From: RAM1 sp040376925
GTDB taxonomy: Bacteria > Pseudomonadota > Gammaproteobacteria > Burkholderiales > Burkholderiaceae_C
Direction: 5' to 3'
DNA: 29,879 nucleotides
Assembly (NCBI GenBank): GCA_040376925.1
Contig: JBEIPU010000025.1
Span: 1-29,879, forward strand
This document shows, piece after piece, positions 23,511 to 29,879 of this stretch. The position numbers and the translations under genes are program-made. Below the pieces are notes generated by a model that was given only the letters and a program-made list of their open reading frames with translations, did not search any database and had not been told where the DNA came from. Within the stretch, counting starts at the first letter, position 1. Every line of letters begins with the position of its first letter.

Positions 23511-24434
23511 ATGGACAAGCTCAAGGCGCTGGAATCGTTTGTGTCGGTGGCCACCCGGGGCAGCCTGACGGCCGCCGCCAATGCCGAGGGCGTGGCCCCC
23601 GCCATCATGGGCCGGCGGCTGGATGCCCTGGAAGAAAAGCTGGGCGTCAAGCTGCTGGTGCGCACCACGCGGCGCATTTCGCTCACGCACGAGGGCAGCG
23701 CCTTCCTGGAGGACTGCCAGCGTGTGCTGGCCGACCTGGCCAATGCCGAGGCCAGCGTCAGCGCCGGCGGCGTCAAGGCCAGCGGCCACCTGCGCATCAC
23801 GGCGCCAGCCGGCTTTGGCCGCCGCCATGTGGCGCCGCTGGTGCCGCAATTTCGCGCGCAGCATGCCGAAGTGACCATTTCGCTGAACCTGAGCGACCGC
23901 GTGGTGGACCTGGCGGGCGAGGGCTATGACTGCGCCGTGCGCGTGGGCGACCTGCCCGATTCGTCCCTGGTCAGCGTGCGGCTGGCCGACAACCGCCGCC
24001 TGTGCGTGGCCACGCCCGAATACCTGCAGCGCCACGGCACGCCGCAGCATCCGAACGACCTGGCCAGGTTCGACTGCCTGTCGCTGTCCAGCGACGCGTC
24101 GCAAACGCGTGGCTGGGCGTTTCGCGTCGCCAAGGGCGACGATCATGAAGTTGTTCACCTCAAACCCGCCGGCCCGCTCGATTGCTCGGACGGCCAGGTC
24201 CTGCACAGCTGGTGCCTTGCGGGCTACGGCATTGCCTGGCGCAGCACCTGGGAGGTGGAGAGCGACATCGCCGCCGGCCGCCTGGTCGCCGTGCTGGAGG
24301 AATTTGCCGCCCCGCCCAATGGCATTTACGCCGTGTTCCCGCAGCGCAAGCACCTTCCGTTGCGCGTGCGGCTGTGGATTGATTTCCTCAAGCACAGCTA
24401 CAGCCAGACAGATTTCTGGAAGGTGGCCCCATGA
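23511..24434 (+). CDS. LysR-family transcriptional regulator
   Basis: The product is 307 residues. The N-terminal winged helix-turn-helix is MDKLKALESFVSVATRGSLTAAANAEGVAPAIMGRRLDALEEKLGVKLLVRTTRRISLTHEG in style (residues 1-62). The substrate-binding domain follows (GHLRITAPAGFGRRHVAPLV; DRVVDLAGEGYDCAVRVG; LADNRRLCVATPEYL). Starting at MDKL is usual for this family; three extra residues from an ATG at 23502 are possible. It follows the CoA-transferase gene on the same strand after 30 bases, and its stop overlaps the next gene (ATGA). The target may be the downstream membrane protein or the upstream catabolic genes. The effector is unknown. Confidence 0.93.
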   Translation: MDKLKALESFVSVATRGSLTAAANAEGVAPAIMGRRLDALEEKLGVKLLVRTTRRISLTHEGSAFLEDCQRVLADLANAEASVSAGGVKASGHLRITAPAGFGRRHVAPLVPQFRAQHAEVTISLNLSDRVVDLAGEGYDCAVRVGDLPDSSLVSVRLADNRRLCVATPEYLQRHGTPQHPNDLARFDCLSLSSDASQTRGWAFRVAKGDDHEVVHLKPAGPLDCSDGQVLHSWCLAGYGIAWRSTWEVESDIAAGRLVAVLEEFAAPPNGIYAVFPQRKHLPLRVRLWIDFLKHSYSQTDFWKVAP

Positions 24435-24883
24435 CGATGGAAGCGCTGCTGGCCTACGCGCACCTGCTGGCCATTTTGACAATGGTGGTGTTCCTGGCGA
24501 GCGAGGCCGCGCTGTGCCGCACCGAATGGCTCAACGCCGCGGTTGTCGAGCGCCTGGCCCGCCTGGATGCAATTTACGCGGCCGCGGCGGTCGCCGTTCT
24601 GGTGACGGGGCTGATGCGTGTCTTTGTGGGTGCCAAGGGTGCGGCGTGGTACGGCAGCAACCCATTGCTGTACCTGAAGTTCGGCCTGTTTGTGGTGATC
24701 GGGCTTGTGTCCATCCGGCCCACCCTCGCATTCGCCCGCTGGCGGCGCGACTTGCGAGCCAGCGGGGCGCTGCCGGCGCCTGAAGCGGTGCGAAGGACGC
24801 GCAAACTCATCATGATCCAGGCGCACATCCTGCCGCTCATTCCGCTGGCGGCGGTGTTTCTGGCGCGCGGATACGCAAGCTGA
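24431..24883 (+). CDS. DUF2214 family membrane protein
   Basis: This 150-residue membrane protein has four hydrophobic segments (about 6-24, 46-62, 80-97, 127-145). The pattern AYAHLLAILTMVVFLASEAALCRTEW at the start and the RLARLDAIYAAAAVAVLVTGLMRVF and YGSNPLLYLKFGLFVVIGLVSI segments match DUF2214. The function is unknown. The ATG overlaps the LysR stop codon by four bases, indicating translational coupling to that regulator. A bidirectional terminator follows 16 bases after the stop. Confidence 0.87.
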   Translation: MTMEALLAYAHLLAILTMVVFLASEAALCRTEWLNAAVVERLARLDAIYAAAAVAVLVTGLMRVFVGAKGAAWYGSNPLLYLKFGLFVVIGLVSIRPTLAFARWRRDLRASGALPAPEAVRRTRKLIMIQAHILPLIPLAAVFLARGYAS

Positions 24884-24899
24884 GCGCTTTCTCCAGCAA

Positions 24900-24923
24900 A
24901 AAGGCCCGCAACAGCGGGCCTTT
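24900..24923. terminator. bidirectional intrinsic terminator between DUF2214 and psiF genes
   Basis: AAAGGCCCGC-AACA-GCGGGCCTTT is a perfect 10-base stem with a 4-base loop. It is followed by TTTCTT on the plus strand and TTTTTG on the minus strand, so it can end both convergent transcripts. Confidence 0.9.
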
Positions 24924-24942
24924 CTTACCGGGCGGGAAGCGC

Positions 24943-25245
24943 TCAGGCCTTCTTGCTCAGGCACTCGCTCATGAACTTCTTGCGATCGTCGCCCTTGAGC
25001 GTCTTGGCCTTTTCATCGGCGTTGCAGGCCTTCATCTTGTCTTGCTGCGTCACGGGCGCGGCCGGCTTGGCGCTCAGGCACTCGCTCATGAACTTCTTGC
25101 GGTCGTCGCCTTTCTTGTCGCCTGCTTCCTTGTTGCAGGTGGTCATCTTGTTTTGCTGGGCCGTGGGCTTTTTGTCGTCCGCGGCATGGGCGACGCCCAT
25201 GGACAGGCACAGGCCGAGGGCCATCAGGGAAAGCAGCTTCTTCAT
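24943..25245 (-). CDS. psiF: PsiF-repeat family periplasmic small protein
   Basis: The 100-residue precursor has a signal peptide (MKKLLSLMALGLCLSMGVAHA, cleavage after residue 21). The mature part carries two PsiF repeats: QQNKMTTCNKEAG then KKGDDRKKFMSECLS (31-58), and QQDKMKACNADEKAKTLKGDDRKKFMSECLS (67-97), each with two cysteines likely to form a disulfide. E. coli psiF is phosphate-starvation induced, but the role is unknown. AGGAG stands 7 bases before the ATG at 25245; the open frame further upstream is not conserved-looking. The two repeats are 38/39 identical at DNA level over one stretch. Confidence 0.9.
   Translation of the reverse strand: MKKLLSLMALGLCLSMGVAHAADDKKPTAQQNKMTTCNKEAGDKKGDDRKKFMSECLSAKPAAPVTQQDKMKACNADEKAKTLKGDDRKKFMSECLSKKA
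24955..25110. repeat. tandem-type 39-base direct repeat inside psiF
   Basis: The copies at 24955-24993 and 25072-25110 differ at one position only and are 117 bases (39 codons) apart. They encode the GDDRKKFMSECLS parts of the two PsiF repeats, indicating recent duplication, gene conversion or strong selection. Confidence 0.85.
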
Positions 25246-25280
25246 GGGGTCTCCTGAAAAGGTGTTGGGGTTGAGTGTTG

Positions 25281-25297
25281 GAATCCCGTGGGGATTC
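25281..25297. promoter_or_regulatory. inverted repeat in the psiF-argS divergent spacer
   Basis: GAATCCC-GTG-GGGATTC has perfect 7-base arms. It lies 36 bases upstream of psiF and 58 bases upstream of argS, so it could be an operator for psiF. It does not resemble a Pho box. Confidence 0.4.
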
Positions 25298-25342
25298 GAG
25301 CACATAACGTGAGCCCCGGCAAGGCGGATGACCAGCGCCCCG

Positions 25343-25348
25343 TAAAAT
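25343..25348 (+). promoter_or_regulatory. possible -10 element just before argS
   Basis: TAAAAT lies six bases before the ATG at 25355, in the same 11-base context (CCCGTAAAATC) and at the same distance as before proA. No Shine-Dalgarno sequence and no good -35 are visible. A leaderless transcript is possible. Confidence 0.4.
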
Positions 25349-25354
25349 CCGCCG

Positions 25355-27028
25355 ATGCTCTCCGTCAAACAGGAATTGCTTGGCAGCCTCGTTGCCGAGC
25401 TGGAACAGTTGTCGCCCGGTGCCGGTGCGCGCGCTGCTTTTGAATCGCCCAAGGTTGCCGCGCATGGCGATTTCGCCTGCACCGCCGCCATGCAGCTGGC
25501 CAAGCCGCTCAAGCTCAACCCGCGCCAGGTGGCTGAAAACCTGCGCACCGCGCTGCTGGCCACCGTGCCCTACCAGCGCTGGGTCGAGGCCATCGACATC
25601 GCCGGGCCCGGCTTCATCAACATCAAACTGCGCCCGCAAGCCAAGCAGCAGGTGATCCACGAAGTGCTGGCCGGCGGCGCGCGCTTTGGCATGCAGCCGG
25701 CCAACGGCAAGAAGCTCATGGTCGAATTTGTCTCGGCCAACCCGACCGGCCCGCTGCACGTGGGCCACGGCCGCCAGGCGGCGTTGGGCGACGCGGTTTG
25801 CAACCTGTATGCCACGCAGGGCTGGGACGTGACGCGCGAGTTCTATTACAACGACGCCGGTGTGCAGATCGCCACGCTGGCCACGTCCACCCAGCTGCGC
25901 GCCAAAGGGTTCAAACCGGGTGACAAGGAATGGCCCGAGGCTGCCTACAACGGCGAATACATCCAGGACATCGCCAACGATTTCCTGGCAAAAAAGACGG
26001 TGCATGCCGACGACCGTGAATTCACCGCCAGCGGCGATGTGAACGACCTGGACGGCATGCGCCAGTTCGCCGTGGCCTACCTGCGCCACGAGCAGGACCT
26101 GGACCTGAAGGCCTTCCAGGTGAAGTTTGACAACTACTACCTGGAGTCCAGCCTGTACACCAGCGGCAAGGTGGAGGACGCCGTGAGGCGGCTGCAGGCC
26201 GCCGGCAAGACGTACGAACAGGACGGCGCGCTGTGGCTGAAATCCACCGACTACGGCGACGACAAGGACCGCGTGATGCGCAAGTCCGACGGCACCTACA
26301 CCTATTTCGTGCCCGACGTGGCGTACCACATCACCAAGTGGGAGCGCGGCTTTGCCAAGGTGGTGAACATCCAGGGCACCGACCACCACGGCACGATCGC
26401 GCGCGTGCGCGCCGGCCTGCAGGCCGCCAACGTGGGCATACCGGCCGGCTACCCCGACTATGTGCTGCACACCATGGTGCGCGTGATGAAGGGCGGCGAA
26501 GAGGTCAAGATCAGCAAGCGCGCCGGCAGCTACGTCACGCTGCGCGACCTGATCGACTGGACCAGCAAGGATGCGGTGCGCTTTTTCCTGCTCAGCCGCA
26601 AGCCCGACACCGAATACACCTTCGACGTGGACCTGGCCGTGGCGCAGAACAACGATAACCCGGTGTACTACGTGCAGTACGCGCATGCGCGCATCTGCTC
26701 GGTGCTGGCCGCCTGGGGCGGCGATGTGGCCACGCTGAAAGATGCCGACCTGGCTCCGCTGCAAAGCCCGCAGGCGCTGGCGGTGATGCTGCTGCTGGCC
26801 AAATACCCCGACATGCTGGCCGCGGCCGCGGCCGACTTTGCACCGCATGACGTGACGTTCTACCTGCGCGAGCTGGCGGCGGCGTACCACAGCTACTACG
26901 GCGCCGAGCGCATCCTGGCCGACGACGAAGCCGTGAAAAAAGCCCGCCTGGCGCTGGTCGCGGCCACCGCGCAGGTGTTGCACAATGGCCTGCAGGTGCT
27001 CGGCGTCGGCGCACCGCAGAAGATGTGA
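25355..27028 (+). CDS. argS: Arginyl-tRNA synthetase
   Basis: ArgS charges tRNA-Arg with arginine. The 557-residue class I synthetase has the N-terminal tRNA-D-loop recognition domain (residues 1-110, with HGDFACTAAMQLAKPLKLNPRQVAE), the HIGH-type motif HVGHGR (135-140) after VEFVSANPTGPL, the insertion DHHGTIARV, the KMSKS-equivalent KISKRAG near residue 385, and the DALR anticodon-binding domain at the C-terminus. The motif DALR itself appears as LPLxFYLRELA-type helices. The ATG at 25355 is supported by a full-length N-terminus. The next gene starts 2 bases after the stop or overlaps it. Confidence 0.97.
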   Translation: MLSVKQELLGSLVAELEQLSPGAGARAAFESPKVAAHGDFACTAAMQLAKPLKLNPRQVAENLRTALLATVPYQRWVEAIDIAGPGFINIKLRPQAKQQVIHEVLAGGARFGMQPANGKKLMVEFVSANPTGPLHVGHGRQAALGDAVCNLYATQGWDVTREFYYNDAGVQIATLATSTQLRAKGFKPGDKEWPEAAYNGEYIQDIANDFLAKKTVHADDREFTASGDVNDLDGMRQFAVAYLRHEQDLDLKAFQVKFDNYYLESSLYTSGKVEDAVRRLQAAGKTYEQDGALWLKSTDYGDDKDRVMRKSDGTYTYFVPDVAYHITKWERGFAKVVNIQGTDHHGTIARVRAGLQAANVGIPAGYPDYVLHTMVRVMKGGEEVKISKRAGSYVTLRDLIDWTSKDAVRFFLLSRKPDTEYTFDVDLAVAQNNDNPVYYVQYAHARICSVLAAWGGDVATLKDADLAPLQSPQALAVMLLLAKYPDMLAAAAADFAPHDVTFYLRELAAAYHSYYGAERILADDEAVKKARLALVAATAQVLHNGLQVLGVGAPQKM

Positions 27029-27030
27029 GC

Positions 27031-27678
27031 ATGGCAACCATGAAGTTACAACGTGGCAACCTCGTCCTGGGCCTGATCATCGGCGTGGTGATTGGCCTGG
27101 CCGCGGCGCTGGCCGTGGCGGTCTATGTGACCAAGGTGCCGGTCCCTTTCATGAACAAGGGGCAAAACCGCACCGCCGACCAGGATGCCGCTGAAGCGCG
27201 CAAAAACAAGGACTGGGACCCCAACGCCCCGCTGTATGGCAAGAACCCGGTGCGTCCGGCGCCCGCCGCGTCCGGCGTGGTCACCGCGCCGCCCGTGGCC
27301 GCGGCGTCCGCACCCAGAGGCGGGGCCAGCGCACCCAAATCCGCCGAGGTCAAGCCCGCCGTCACCGGCGGCGATCCGCTGGGTGAGTTGGCCCGCGCCA
27401 AGGCGGCAGGCGCGCCCGTGCCGGCTGCCGCCGGAGCTGATCCGTTCCTGTACTTCATCCAGGCCGGCGCCTTCCGTACGCCGGAAGACGCCGAGGCCCA
27501 GCGCGCCAAGCTGTCGCTGATCGGGCTGGAGGCCAAGGTGACAGAGCGCGAGCAGTCCGGGCGCACCGTGTACCGCGTGCGCATCGGCCCGTTCGAGCGC
27601 AAGGAAGAAGCCGACAAGCAAAAGGAACGGCTGGAAGCCGGCGGCGTCGAGACGGCGCTGGTGCGCCAGCAACGTTGA
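27031..27678 (+). CDS. SPOR-domain membrane protein (FtsN/DedD-like)
   Basis: The 215-residue protein has a short cytoplasmic tail, one membrane helix (about 11-33, LVLGLIIGVVIGLAAALAVAVYV), a proline/alanine-rich periplasmic linker (about 45-135) and a C-terminal SPOR domain (about 137-213: FLYFIQAGAFRTPEDAEAQRAKL, VYRVRIGPFERKEEAD). SPOR domains bind denuded peptidoglycan at the division site. The start ATG at 27031 is two bases after the argS stop; a GTG at 27025 would overlap it and is also possible. The argS-SPOR-dsbA order is common in relatives. Confidence 0.92.
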   Translation: MATMKLQRGNLVLGLIIGVVIGLAAALAVAVYVTKVPVPFMNKGQNRTADQDAAEARKNKDWDPNAPLYGKNPVRPAPAASGVVTAPPVAAASAPRGGASAPKSAEVKPAVTGGDPLGELARAKAAGAPVPAAAGADPFLYFIQAGAFRTPEDAEAQRAKLSLIGLEAKVTEREQSGRTVYRVRIGPFERKEEADKQKERLEAGGVETALVRQQR

Positions 27679-27746
27679 ACGCCGCCGCGGCGGTGCTGAA
27701 CTTTCCCGCTATGGCAGGCTCAGACCACATCAAGGAGTGAATTGAC

Positions 27747-28391
27747 ATGAAGCGACGCGATTTTTCCCTCGGTACGGCCGCCGCGCTGGCGGCCACGGGC
27801 CTGGCCCTGCCGGCCCATGCCCAGAAAAAGCCCGAGGAAGGTTCCGACTACCTGGCGCTGGACAAGCGCGTGCCCGTGGAGGCGCCGGCCGGCAAGATCG
27901 AGGTGATCGAGTTCTTCTGGTATGCCTGCCCCCACTGCAATGCGTTCGAGCCCAAGCTGGAGGCCTGGATCAAGAAGAACCCCGCCGACGTGGTCGTCAA
28001 GCGTGTGCCGGTTGCCTTTCGCGACAACTTCGTGCCCCAGCAGCGCCTCTTCTACACGCTGGAAGCCATGGGCAAGCTTGACGAAGTGCACCGCAAGGTG
28101 TTCAACGCGATCCATGTGGACCGGCTGCCGCTGGACAAGGAAGACAACATCACTTCCTGGGCAGAAAAGCAGGGCGTGGACAAGGCCAAGTTCGCGGAGC
28201 TGTACAACTCGTTCTCGGTGTCCACCAAGGCCCGCCGCGCCACCCAGCTGCAGGACGCCTTCAAGGTACAGGGCGTGCCGGCTCTGGGCATTGCCGGGCG
28301 CTGGTACACCGACGGCACGCTGGCCGGCAACATGGACCGCGCGCTGCAGGTCACCGATTACCTGGTGGCCGAAGCGCGCAAGAGCCGCTGA
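27747..28391 (+). CDS. dsbA: Thiol:disulfide interchange protein DsbA
   Basis: DsbA introduces disulfides into exported proteins in the periplasm. The 214-residue precursor has a signal peptide (MKRRDFSLGTAAALAATGLALPAHAQ), a thioredoxin fold with active site C61-P-H-C64 in FFWYACPHCNAFEPKLEAW, and the cis-proline in GVPALGIAG near residue 178. The inserted helical domain lies between. AAGGAG stands 9 bases before the ATG. The signal has RRDFSL, resembling a twin-arginine motif. It is the last gene before a strong hairpin terminator. Confidence 0.95.
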   Translation: MKRRDFSLGTAAALAATGLALPAHAQKKPEEGSDYLALDKRVPVEAPAGKIEVIEFFWYACPHCNAFEPKLEAWIKKNPADVVVKRVPVAFRDNFVPQQRLFYTLEAMGKLDEVHRKVFNAIHVDRLPLDKEDNITSWAEKQGVDKAKFAELYNSFSVSTKARRATQLQDAFKVQGVPALGIAGRWYTDGTLAGNMDRALQVTDYLVAEARKSR

Positions 28392-28430
28392 TCCGCAGCG
28401 CCCTGGCAGGCCGACAGCCTGCCGTCATGA

Positions 28431-28456
28431 AAATAGCCCGCGCAAGCGGGCTATTT
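28431..28456 (+). terminator. terminator hairpin after dsbA
   Basis: AAATAGCCCGC-GCAA-GCGGGCTATTT is a perfect 11-base stem with a GCAA tetraloop, 39 bases after the dsbA stop. The T-run is short (TTT within the stem end). Confidence 0.8.
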
Positions 28457-28459
28457 CAC

Positions 28460-28487
28460 TTGAGCGGTCACAAGCGGCCGCTACAAT
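28460..28487 (+). promoter_or_regulatory. predicted promoter of lptA-lptB
   Basis: TTGAGC (28460-28465), a 16-base spacer and TACAAT (28482-28487) stand just after the dsbA terminator. The predicted start is near 28494, 16 bases before the lptA ATG. It supports the start at 28510 over an in-frame ATG at 28486, which lies in the -10 box. Confidence 0.55.
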
Positions 28488-28509
28488 GGCCAGCAAGATT
28501 CGTGCCGAT

Positions 28510-29133
28510 ATGAAACTTTCCTACGCCCCCCTTTTGATCGCAGCCGCCTGTGCACTGTTCGGGGGCGCGGCGCTGGCCGAGCGGGCCGACCGCAACAAGC
28601 CCATGAACATCGAGGCCGACGCGCTGCGCTACGACGACCTCAGGCAGACCAGCATCTTCACCGGCCGGGTCGTCATGACCAAGGGCACCATCGTGATCCG
28701 CGGCGCGCGGGTGGATGTGCGCCAGGACGCCGAGGGCTACCAGTTCGGCACCGTGACGGCAGAGCCGGGCAAGCTGGCCTACTACCGCCAAAAGCGCGAG
28801 GGCCTGGACGAATACATCGAGGGCGAGGCCGACAGCATTGAATACGACGGCCGCGCCGACCGCGTGCGCTTCATCCGCAATGCCGAGCTGCGCCGCCTGC
28901 GCGGCGCCACCGTGGCGGACGAAATGACCGGCAGCCTGATCGTGTACGACAACACCACCGACGTGTTCACCGTGGACGGCAGCGTCACCACGCCGGGCCA
29001 GCAGGCCGGCACCGGCGGACGCGTGCGCGCCATCCTCACGCCGCGCGGTGCGGCATCCGCGCCCGCCGCCGCGGCCCCGGGCGCACCGGCGCAGCTGCGC
29101 CAGAGCACCACCATCGGCGGGGAGCGCAAGTGA
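28510..29133 (+). CDS. lptA: Lipopolysaccharide transport periplasmic protein LptA
   Basis: LptA forms the periplasmic bridge that carries LPS from LptC to LptD. The 207-residue precursor has a signal peptide (MKLSYAPLLIAAACALFGGAALA) followed by the OstA-like beta-jellyroll: DRNKPMNIEADALRYDDLRQTSIFTGRVVMTKGTIVIRGARVDV (about 26-70) and EYIEGEADSIEYDGRADRVRFIRNAELRR (about 98-126). A proline/alanine-rich tail ends the protein. The stop overlaps the lptB start (GTGA). lptC and kdsC, the usual upstream partners, are not present here; dsbA stands upstream. Confidence 0.95.
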   Translation: MKLSYAPLLIAAACALFGGAALAERADRNKPMNIEADALRYDDLRQTSIFTGRVVMTKGTIVIRGARVDVRQDAEGYQFGTVTAEPGKLAYYRQKREGLDEYIEGEADSIEYDGRADRVRFIRNAELRRLRGATVADEMTGSLIVYDNTTDVFTVDGSVTTPGQQAGTGGRVRAILTPRGAASAPAAAAPGAPAQLRQSTTIGGERK

Positions 29134-29879
29134 CGGTTGTGGTGCCGGTGGCTGATACCGCCGTGGCCGCCGAAGGTGGCACGGTCAGCCGGCTGGAAGC
29201 CCGGCACCTGCAGAAGTCCTACGGCAGCCGCAAGGTCGTCAAGGACGTCTCGCTGGCCGTGCAAAAGGGCGAGGTCGTGGGCCTGTTGGGCCCCAATGGC
29301 GCGGGCAAGACCACCTCGTTTTACATGATCGTGGGTCTGGTGCGCAGCGATGGTGGCGAGATTTTTATTGATGGTCAGCCTGTCGGAGGCATGCCGATTC
29401 ACCAGCGCTCGCGCCTGGGTCTGTCCTATCTGCCGCAGGAAGCCTCCATCTTTCGCAAGCTCAGTGTGGAAGACAATGTGCGCGCCGTGCTGGAGCTGCA
29501 AAAAGACGAGCAGGGCAAGGCGCTGACGCGCGACGAGATCGAAAAACGCCTGACCGGCCTGCTACAGGAATTGCGCGTTGAGCACCTGCGCCAATCGCCC
29601 GCGCTGGCGCTGTCCGGCGGTGAGCGCCGCCGCGTGGAAATCGCGCGTGCACTGGCGACACAGCCGCGTTTCATTCTGCTGGATGAACCCTTTGCCGGTA
29701 TCGATCCGATTGCCGTGATCGAAATTCAGCGCATCATCGGCTTCCTCAAAGAGCGCGGTATTGGTGTGCTGATTACCGACCACAACGTGCGCGAAACACT
29801 GGGCATTTGCGACCATGCTTTCATCATCAGTGATGGGCATGTGCTGGCCGAGGGCACCCCCGAGGAGATTGTGGAGAAC
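29130..29879 (+). CDS. lptB: LPS export ABC transporter ATP-binding protein LptB (3' end beyond window)
   Basis: LptB is the cytoplasmic ATPase of the LptB2FGC complex that extracts LPS from the inner membrane. The open frame from GTG at 29130 runs to the last base (250 residues) without a stop. It shows Walker A GPNGAGKT (54-61), Q-loop with LPQEASIFRKLSVEDN (101-116), signature LSGGERRRVEIARAL (161-175), Walker B FILLDEPFAGIDP (181-193), and H218 in TDHNVRETL. These match LptB specifically. There is an extension of about 20 residues before the first strand, relative to E. coli LptB, so an internal GTG start is possible. rpoN usually follows. Confidence 0.95.
   Translation, partial: MTVVVPVADTAVAAEGGTVSRLEARHLQKSYGSRKVVKDVSLAVQKGEVVGLLGPNGAGKTTSFYMIVGLVRSDGGEIFIDGQPVGGMPIHQRSRLGLSYLPQEASIFRKLSVEDNVRAVLELQKDEQGKALTRDEIEKRLTGLLQELRVEHLRQSPALALSGGERRRVEIARALATQPRFILLDEPFAGIDPIAVIEIQRIIGFLKERGIGVLITDHNVRETLGICDHAFIISDGHVLAEGTPEEIVEN

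Noticed and set aside
25013..27037. 674-codon minus-strand open frame opposite argS
   Set aside because: argS is complete on the plus strand and this translation lacks any recognisable domain.
27679..27746. GC-rich palindrome (CCGCCGCGGCGG) after the SPOR-domain gene as a terminator
   Set aside because: It has no loop space and no T-run, and dsbA follows on the same strand with its own ribosome site; chance in such GC-rich DNA is likely.
1..29879. search for tRNA, rRNA, CRISPR arrays, transposases, integrases and attachment sites
   Set aside because: No cloverleaf-like ends, spaced repeats or mobile-element genes were recognised. The gene content is chromosomal and base composition looks even apart from short AT-rich spacers.

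Overview
The window is a stretch of high-GC (roughly two-thirds G+C), densely coding chromosome, most likely from a betaproteobacterium of the order Burkholderiales, family Comamonadaceae or a close relative. This is judged from the betaproteobacterial type of GshA, the holA-proA junction, the Kup, Bug/TctC, CsbD and DUF2214 proteins, and the general protein style. It holds 29 protein genes, of which the first (holA) and last (lptB) run off the window. I see no rRNA, tRNA, CRISPR array, insertion sequence, phage gene or integrase. No gap between genes exceeds about 165 bases.

Left part (1-8820), mostly housekeeping: holA (clamp loader delta) overlaps proA (proline synthesis), followed by gshA (first step of glutathione synthesis) and kup (potassium uptake). 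A RidA-family gene is divergent from a BenE-type transporter. A VapBC-like toxin-antitoxin pair on the minus strand has a recognisable promoter whose -35/-10 spacer is filled by a perfect inverted repeat. gshB (second step of glutathione synthesis) follows.

Middle (8829-15372), accessory: a minus-strand cluster of a small cysteine-rich CWC protein, a DHA2-type MFS exporter and a class II glutamine amidotransferase, coupled by a 4-base overlap and a 4-base gap. Next come an exported alpha/beta-hydrolase-like protein that lacks its nucleophile, a DUF4394 lipoprotein placed just after a TonB-dependent receptor, and a CsbD stress protein.

Metabolic part (15480-24883): a HAD-type L-2-haloacid dehalogenase and malate synthase G form a tight minus-strand pair. 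Divergent from it lie a short HisC-like aminotransferase and a Bug/TctC solute-binding protein. An IclR regulator is divergent from an HMG-CoA-lyase-family gene overlapping a CaiB/BaiF CoA-transferase gene, which suggests activation and cleavage of a branched hydroxy-dicarboxylic acid. A LysR regulator overlaps a DUF2214 membrane protein gene.

Right part (24900-29879): a shared terminator, a PsiF-repeat protein, argS, a SPOR-domain protein, dsbA, a second terminator, then lptA-lptB (lipopolysaccharide transport) behind a promoter of its own.

Most of the window is ordinary. The parts that deserve a second look are the toxin-antitoxin operator, the dehalogenase-malate synthase pair, the degenerate hydrolase, the receptor-DUF4394 pair, the CWC-MFS-amidotransferase unit, the truncated aminotransferase with its palindromic operator, and a shared sequence with -10-like spacing directly before several start codons.
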